7,486 nucleotides of DNA from an uncultured Eubacteriales bacterium (GTDB taxonomy: Bacteria; Bacillota; Clostridia; Oscillospirales; Acutalibacteraceae). This document shows, one piece after another, positions 4,360 through 7,486 of the stretch (its first letter is position 1; every line of letters starts with the position of its first letter). The notes beneath the pieces are model-generated. The model searched no databases and was not told the DNA's origin. It saw only the letters and a list, made by a program, of their open reading frames with translations. The stretch is from contig OMPZ01000229.1 in the NCBI GenBank assembly GCA_900313125.1, forward strand, positions 1 to 7,486. Reading direction: 5' to 3'. A program made the translations under genes and the position numbers.

Positions 4360-5277
4360 ATGAAAATAGAAGGCGTTATCTTCGACCTCGACGGGCTTAT
4401 CCTCGATACGGAAAAGCTGTACCAGCGGTTTTGGCGTGAAGCGGCGGCGGAATGCGGCTTCAGCATGACGCAAGAGACGGCTCTGAAGCTTCGCAGTCTC
4501 GACAAAACGCTTGCGAAAAAGCTGCTGCGCGACGAGTTTGGCGAAGGCTTCGACTATGAGCGTGTAAAACAAACTCGCATACGCCTGATGAGCGCGTTTG
4601 TTGACGAGCACGGCGTAAAAGCAAAGCCGGGCGTGCGCGAGCTTTGCGAATACCTGAAAAGCCGCGGCATACCCACGGCGATAGCCACCGCGACGAACTA
4701 CGAGCGCACGAATGACTACCTCACGCGCGCGGGCGTGAGGGACTGCTTTGAAACGATAGTGTGCGCGTGCGACCTTGAGCACGGAAAGCCGTACCCCGAC
4801 GTTTATCTTTACGCGTGCGAAAAGCTCGGACTGAAGCCGGAAAACTGCATCGCGCTGGAGGATTCTCCGAACGGCGTAAAGTCGGCGCATTCTGCCGGGT
4901 GCAAGGTTATCTGCGTGCCCGACGGCGGTGCCCGTGCGGGCACACGCAAGTACGCGGTCGCAGGTCGTTCAGGGCGCAGCTTTAGTTCCGCGCGGGTCAG
5001 CGGTCTCGTCTGCCGGCTCGGTCGGTGTACCCCAAGGGCACTTCCTTCGGGCGCCTCTGCTTGCGCCGAGGTCTCCACAGGAGACCCGCACTCCGGCGTG
5101 CCTACTTTGTCTAATGGTCGGAGCAAATGTTGTTTTACCGTTAAAGCACGGCGGAAGCTGCCTGCAGCCGCCCGACCGCCGATGGTGTACAGGTATGCGC
5201 GGTCACTTAACGAAGCGGAGGATATTATAGACGATCTGCTGTCGGACAAAACGGAGAAAGGAAACGGTGATACATAA
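4360..5277 (+). CDS. HAD superfamily phosphatase (PgmB/CbbY-like) with an in-frame insertion near its C-terminus
   Basis: A 305-residue cytosolic HAD hydrolase, probably acting on a sugar phosphate or similar small substrate. Motif I is FDLDG with nucleophile Asp9 and acid/base Asp11; motif II lies in AIATATN (Thr110); motif III is Lys143 in HGKPYPD; motif IV is Glu167-Asp168 in LEDSPNG. The order and helical cap between motifs I and II fit subfamily IA; homologs are about 215-225 residues. After VPD (186-188) and RKYA (196-199) come about 81 residues of arginine-, serine-, glycine- and cysteine-rich sequence unlike any HAD, then a normal C-terminal helix (RSLNEAEDIIDDLL, from 281). Without them the length would be 224. 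All catalytic motifs precede the insertion, so activity may survive. The start has AGGAGG 7 nt upstream; the stop overlaps the next start (TAATG). Confidence 0.87.
   Translation: MKIEGVIFDLDGLILDTEKLYQRFWREAAAECGFSMTQETALKLRSLDKTLAKKLLRDEFGEGFDYERVKQTRIRLMSAFVDEHGVKAKPGVRELCEYLKSRGIPTAIATATNYERTNDYLTRAGVRDCFETIVCACDLEHGKPYPDVYLYACEKLGLKPENCIALEDSPNGVKSAHSAGCKVICVPDGGARAGTRKYAVAGRSGRSFSSARVSGLVCRLGRCTPRALPSGASACAEVSTGDPHSGVPTLSNGRSKCCFTVKARRKLPAAARPPMVYRYARSLNEAEDIIDDLLSDKTEKGNGDT
4957..5199. mobile_element. Hairpin-rich in-frame insertion in the HAD gene (MITE or palindromic element candidate)
   Basis: About 243 bp (81 codons) that breaks the HAD C-terminus without a stop or frameshift. It contains a run of hairpins: CCCAAGG/CCTTcGGG (5031-5051), GGCGC/GCGCC (5050-5067), GGTCTCC-ACA-GGAGACC (5070-5086, perfect), GCAC/GTGC (5088-5101) and GGCG-gaa-GCTG/CAGC-CGCC (5150-5172). 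Near the ends, GCGGTCG (4954-4960) and CGACCGC (5173-5179), then GCAGCTT (4976-4982) and AAGCTGC (5155-5161), form imperfect terminal inverted repeats. TACGCG (4951-4956) and TATGCG (5194-5199) flank it as a possible target duplication. No transposase is encoded. Boundaries are uncertain by some tens of bases; a further perfect palindrome at 4928-4943 may belong to it. Confidence 0.55.
5256..5270 (+). promoter_or_regulatory. Ribosome binding site of the BspA-like gene, inside the HAD 3' end
   Basis: GAGAAAGGA followed after AAC by GGTGAT resembles the full anti-Shine-Dalgarno complement (AGAAAGGAGGTGAT) with a small interruption. GGTGA ends 6 nt before the ATG at 5277. It supports this start and direct translational coupling to the HAD gene. 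Confidence 0.6.
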
Positions 5278-7486
5278 TGAAACTGCGAAGGCTTATTGCC
5301 GCTTTGACGGCTCTTGTGATGCTGATACCCTTCACGCCGCAGGCTGCGGCTTTGCAGGCGAGCGGCGCGGCAGAAACTTCCGAAATATCGGGAGATACAA
5401 GCTATGGGAACGTTTACGGCGATCTTACATACAGTAAAGTATCCGATGATGATAACGCTGTAAATTATGTTATAATAAAAAAATACAGCGGCAGCGGCGG
5501 CGATGTGGTTATACCGGGAGAGATAGACGGCGCCCCGGTGGAGTCGATAGATGTTTACGCGTTCCAGAATTGTACAGCGGTCACAAGCGTCGTTATACCC
5601 GGATCGGTAAAAAGGATAAACGAATCCGCCTTTTCCGGCTGTACCGCGCTAAAAAGCGTGACGTTCTCTTCCGGCTTGAAGAAGATCGGCGAGAACGCGT
5701 TCAAAGACTGCACCGCGCTTTCGAGCGTGGACCTTCCCGACGATCTGGAACAGCTCGGTGATTTCTCGTTCAGAGGCACCGCAATCAAAAGTGTGACCCT
5801 GCCGCACAGCTTGGAATACGGAGTCGGGATATTCGGGCACTGCGAGTCGCTTGAAAGCATCGAGCTGCCCGACGATCTGACCGAGATACCCGCCGAGCTT
5901 TGCTATGGCTGCACTCAGCTTTCCGAGATCAATATCCCCTCGAAGGTCACGGCGATAGGGAAAAGTGCCTTTAACGGCTGCACGTCGCTTACGAGCGTTG
6001 ATATCCCTGCTTCGACAGTAAGCTTGGAAGCCGGAGTTTTTGAGGACTGCACGGCTCTTTCGTCGGTCAATGTTCCGGCTTCTGTGACCGATATCGGGAG
6101 CGATGCGTTTAAGAACACGCCGTTTTTGCAGGGGCTGACAGGGAAATTCATAACGCTGGGCGACAGCGTGCTCATCAAGGTCAACAGCGATTCCAAGGCT
6201 ATCACTCTGCCCGACGGTATCAAGCATATCGGCGGCGAAGCGTTCAGCGATAACGATGAACTGGAAAAGCTCGTTATCGGCAGCGGCGTTACCTCGATCA
6301 GCGAACATGGCATTGCTTTTTGCAAGATCCGGGAGATCGTTTTGCCGGATACGCTCGTCTCGATAGGCGACTATGCCTTTCAGCAGGCGACACAGCTCGA
6401 ACAGGTCACCCTGCCCGATTCCGTTTCGGAGCTTGGCGAGTATCTTTTTGCGAGCTGCTTTGGACTGAAAAGCGTGAAGTTCCCCTCGTCAATGACAACG
6501 ATGCCCAAAGCTGTTTTGTGGGGCTGTTCCGCGCTCGAGGAGTTCGACGTTCCCGATGGCGTTACCGCTATAGACGAAAGAGCGTTTTTGTACTGCCGGA
6601 AGCTGAAAAGAATCAGCTTCCCCGATGGGCTCGAAACGATCGGAGAAAAGGCGTTTGAGGAATGTACGTCGCTCGAAAGCGTTGTCATTCCCGAAGGCAC
6701 GGTCTCGCTCGGCGAGCGGGCGTTTGCTAAATGCAGCGCGCTTAAAAGCTACAGTCTGCCGGAAACGCTCAGCAAGCTCGGAAATGAGTGCTTTACGGAA
6801 TGTACCTCTCTCACAGAGGTGACTCTGCATTCGTCGCTGACCGACGTCGGTTACAACGTTTTCAAAGGCTGCACCTCGATCGAAAGCATAAAGGTAGCGG
6901 ACAAGCTGACTCACCTCGGTGCGTCGATGTTTGAGGGCTGTACCTCGCTGATGGACGTTGACTTCAGCCGCACCGACCTCGAGACCCTTGACGCAGGTCT
7001 TTTCGTCGGCTGTACGGGACTGGAAATGTTTTTCCCGCCGCAAAGAGTCAAAGAGATCAAGGACAGAACGTTTGAAGGCTGTACCTCGCTTACGGGCGTG
7101 AACCTGCCGGATACGCTTACCGACATCGGCTATGCCGCGTTCAGAGACTGCACCTCTCTTGCGGTCGTTTTTCAGTCGTCGGCTGAGAATATAGGTTATG
7201 ACGCATTCAACGGCTGCTCGTCGCTGACCGCGTTTTATATTTCGTCGAATCAGAGTATGCTGTATGACCGGGTGTTTGCGGGGAACACCGCACTCAAGCG
7301 TGTCACCGTGCCGGAAAGCGTTATATGGATAGGCGATAATGCCTTTGAGGATTGCCCGAACCTGACCATATACTGCTACGAAAATTCCAAAGCGCACAGA
7401 TACGCCGTTGAAAAGGATATCCCGTTCGTGCTGCTCGAAAAGCCGGCGACCGATACAGGTAATTTCGAGACTGACAGCGAAAGCGA
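5277..7486 (+). CDS. Secreted BspA-type leucine-rich-repeat protein (LRR_5), partial
   Basis: At least 736 residues; the frame is open to the window edge. A signal peptide is clear: MKLRR, hydrophobic LIAALTALVMLIPF, and a likely cut after AAA (residue 25). From about residue 76 there are 26 repeats of about 24 residues with the BspA/TpLRR pattern L-x-x-V-x-(I/L)-P-(D/G)-x-(L/V)-x-x-I-G-x-x-A-F-x-x-C-(T/S)-x-L. A longer unit at about 279-313 (KFITLGDSVLIKVN) is the usual variant insertion in such proteins. The array ends in the cap-like YCYENSKAHRYAVEKDIPFVLL (about 699-720), then a polar linker (PATDTGNFETDSESE) leading out of the window, perhaps to an anchoring module. Members of the family bind host proteins or other bacteria, or serve as surface adhesins; the ligand here is unknown. 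The start has a GGTGA site 6 nt upstream and overlaps the HAD stop. Confidence 0.93.
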   Translation, partial: MKLRRLIAALTALVMLIPFTPQAAALQASGAAETSEISGDTSYGNVYGDLTYSKVSDDDNAVNYVIIKKYSGSGGDVVIPGEIDGAPVESIDVYAFQNCTAVTSVVIPGSVKRINESAFSGCTALKSVTFSSGLKKIGENAFKDCTALSSVDLPDDLEQLGDFSFRGTAIKSVTLPHSLEYGVGIFGHCESLESIELPDDLTEIPAELCYGCTQLSEINIPSKVTAIGKSAFNGCTSLTSVDIPASTVSLEAGVFEDCTALSSVNVPASVTDIGSDAFKNTPFLQGLTGKFITLGDSVLIKVNSDSKAITLPDGIKHIGGEAFSDNDELEKLVIGSGVTSISEHGIAFCKIREIVLPDTLVSIGDYAFQQATQLEQVTLPDSVSELGEYLFASCFGLKSVKFPSSMTTMPKAVLWGCSALEEFDVPDGVTAIDERAFLYCRKLKRISFPDGLETIGEKAFEECTSLESVVIPEGTVSLGERAFAKCSALKSYSLPETLSKLGNECFTECTSLTEVTLHSSLTDVGYNVFKGCTSIESIKVADKLTHLGASMFEGCTSLMDVDFSRTDLETLDAGLFVGCTGLEMFFPPQRVKEIKDRTFEGCTSLTGVNLPDTLTDIGYAAFRDCTSLAVVFQSSAENIGYDAFNGCSSLTAFYISSNQSMLYDRVFAGNTALKRVTVPESVIWIGDNAFEDCPNLTIYCYENSKAHRYAVEKDIPFVLLEKPATDTGNFETDSES
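5502..7420 (+). repeat. Array of 26 degenerate LRR-coding repeats
   Basis: Units of about 69-75 bp each encode a core such as GCG-TTY-xxx-GRC-TGY-ACC-TCG-CTT (AF-x-x-C-T-S-L). Units 19-24 (about 6850-7230) are most alike, with near-identical GGCTG(T/C)ACCTCG(C/A)T(T/G) cores, which suggests recent unit duplication or exchange. Early units are more varied. Confidence 0.85.

Noticed and set aside
4216..4890. 224-residue antisense frame over the HAD gene
   Set aside because: It opposes a gene with all catalytic HAD motifs, has no domain, and reads through the plus-strand promoter and terminator region.
4957..5199. Reading the HAD gene as a frameshifted pseudogene
   Set aside because: The frame stays open throughout and the expected C-terminal helix resumes in the same frame, so an in-frame insertion explains it better than sequence error or decay.
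6489..7397. 302-residue open frame antisense to the LRR gene (and a 219-residue one at 5649-6308)
   Set aside because: Their repetitive, arginine-rich sequences (RKRGT, AFKR) are the reverse reading of LRR repeats; there is no start context or domain.
5502..7420. Tandem repeats as a CRISPR array
   Set aside because: The repeats are translated LRR units without unique spacers or constant direct repeats.

Overview
The window looks like chromosome from a Clostridia-class Firmicute of the Oscillospiraceae/Ruminococcaceae type, comparable to [Eubacterium] siraeum or related gut ruminococci. This is inferred from the gene set (a four-cysteine zinc-ribbon protein of the DUF6487 kind, an HtrA with a long cytoplasmic Q/Y-rich tail, a DUF378 protein, a BspA-type leucine-rich-repeat protein), strong AGGAGG-type ribosome binding sites, and AT-rich promoters between mid-GC genes. 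No 16S or marker gene is present, so the assignment is tentative.

Left part (1-735): a minus-strand tRNA-Gly(GCC), cut by the window edge, has a near-perfect promoter. Upstream of it on the same strand is a 70-residue zinc-ribbon gene with its own consensus promoter and a roughly 88-nt leader that can fold into two hairpins. Divergent to it is htrA, with an extended control region: five TTAA cores spaced 11-12 bp apart run into a TATAAT box that has no good -35, as expected for an OmpR-family response regulator site.

Middle (736-4217): htrA (membrane-anchored trypsin-like protease with one PDZ domain) ends at a strong terminator. Next comes a UgtP/MGDG-synthase-type glycosyltransferase that probably makes membrane glycolipids. 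Its stop codon overlaps the stop of a convergent two-helix DUF378 membrane protein by 4 bp. The only plus-strand terminator seen lies beyond that small gene, so the glycosyltransferase transcript should run antisense across all of it.

Right part (4218-7486): a divergent promoter region carries a perfect 7-bp inverted repeat (operator candidate) over the -10 box and start site of a HAD phosphatase gene. That gene is interrupted in frame by about 243 bp of hairpin-rich, non-HAD sequence with short terminal inverted repeats, resembling a MITE or coding-region palindromic element. Its stop overlaps the start (TAATG) of a secreted BspA-like LRR protein of at least 736 residues, which runs off the window.

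The most unusual features are the in-frame insertion and the phased TTAA array. There is no CRISPR array, transposase or phage gene, and I see no complete new multi-gene system.
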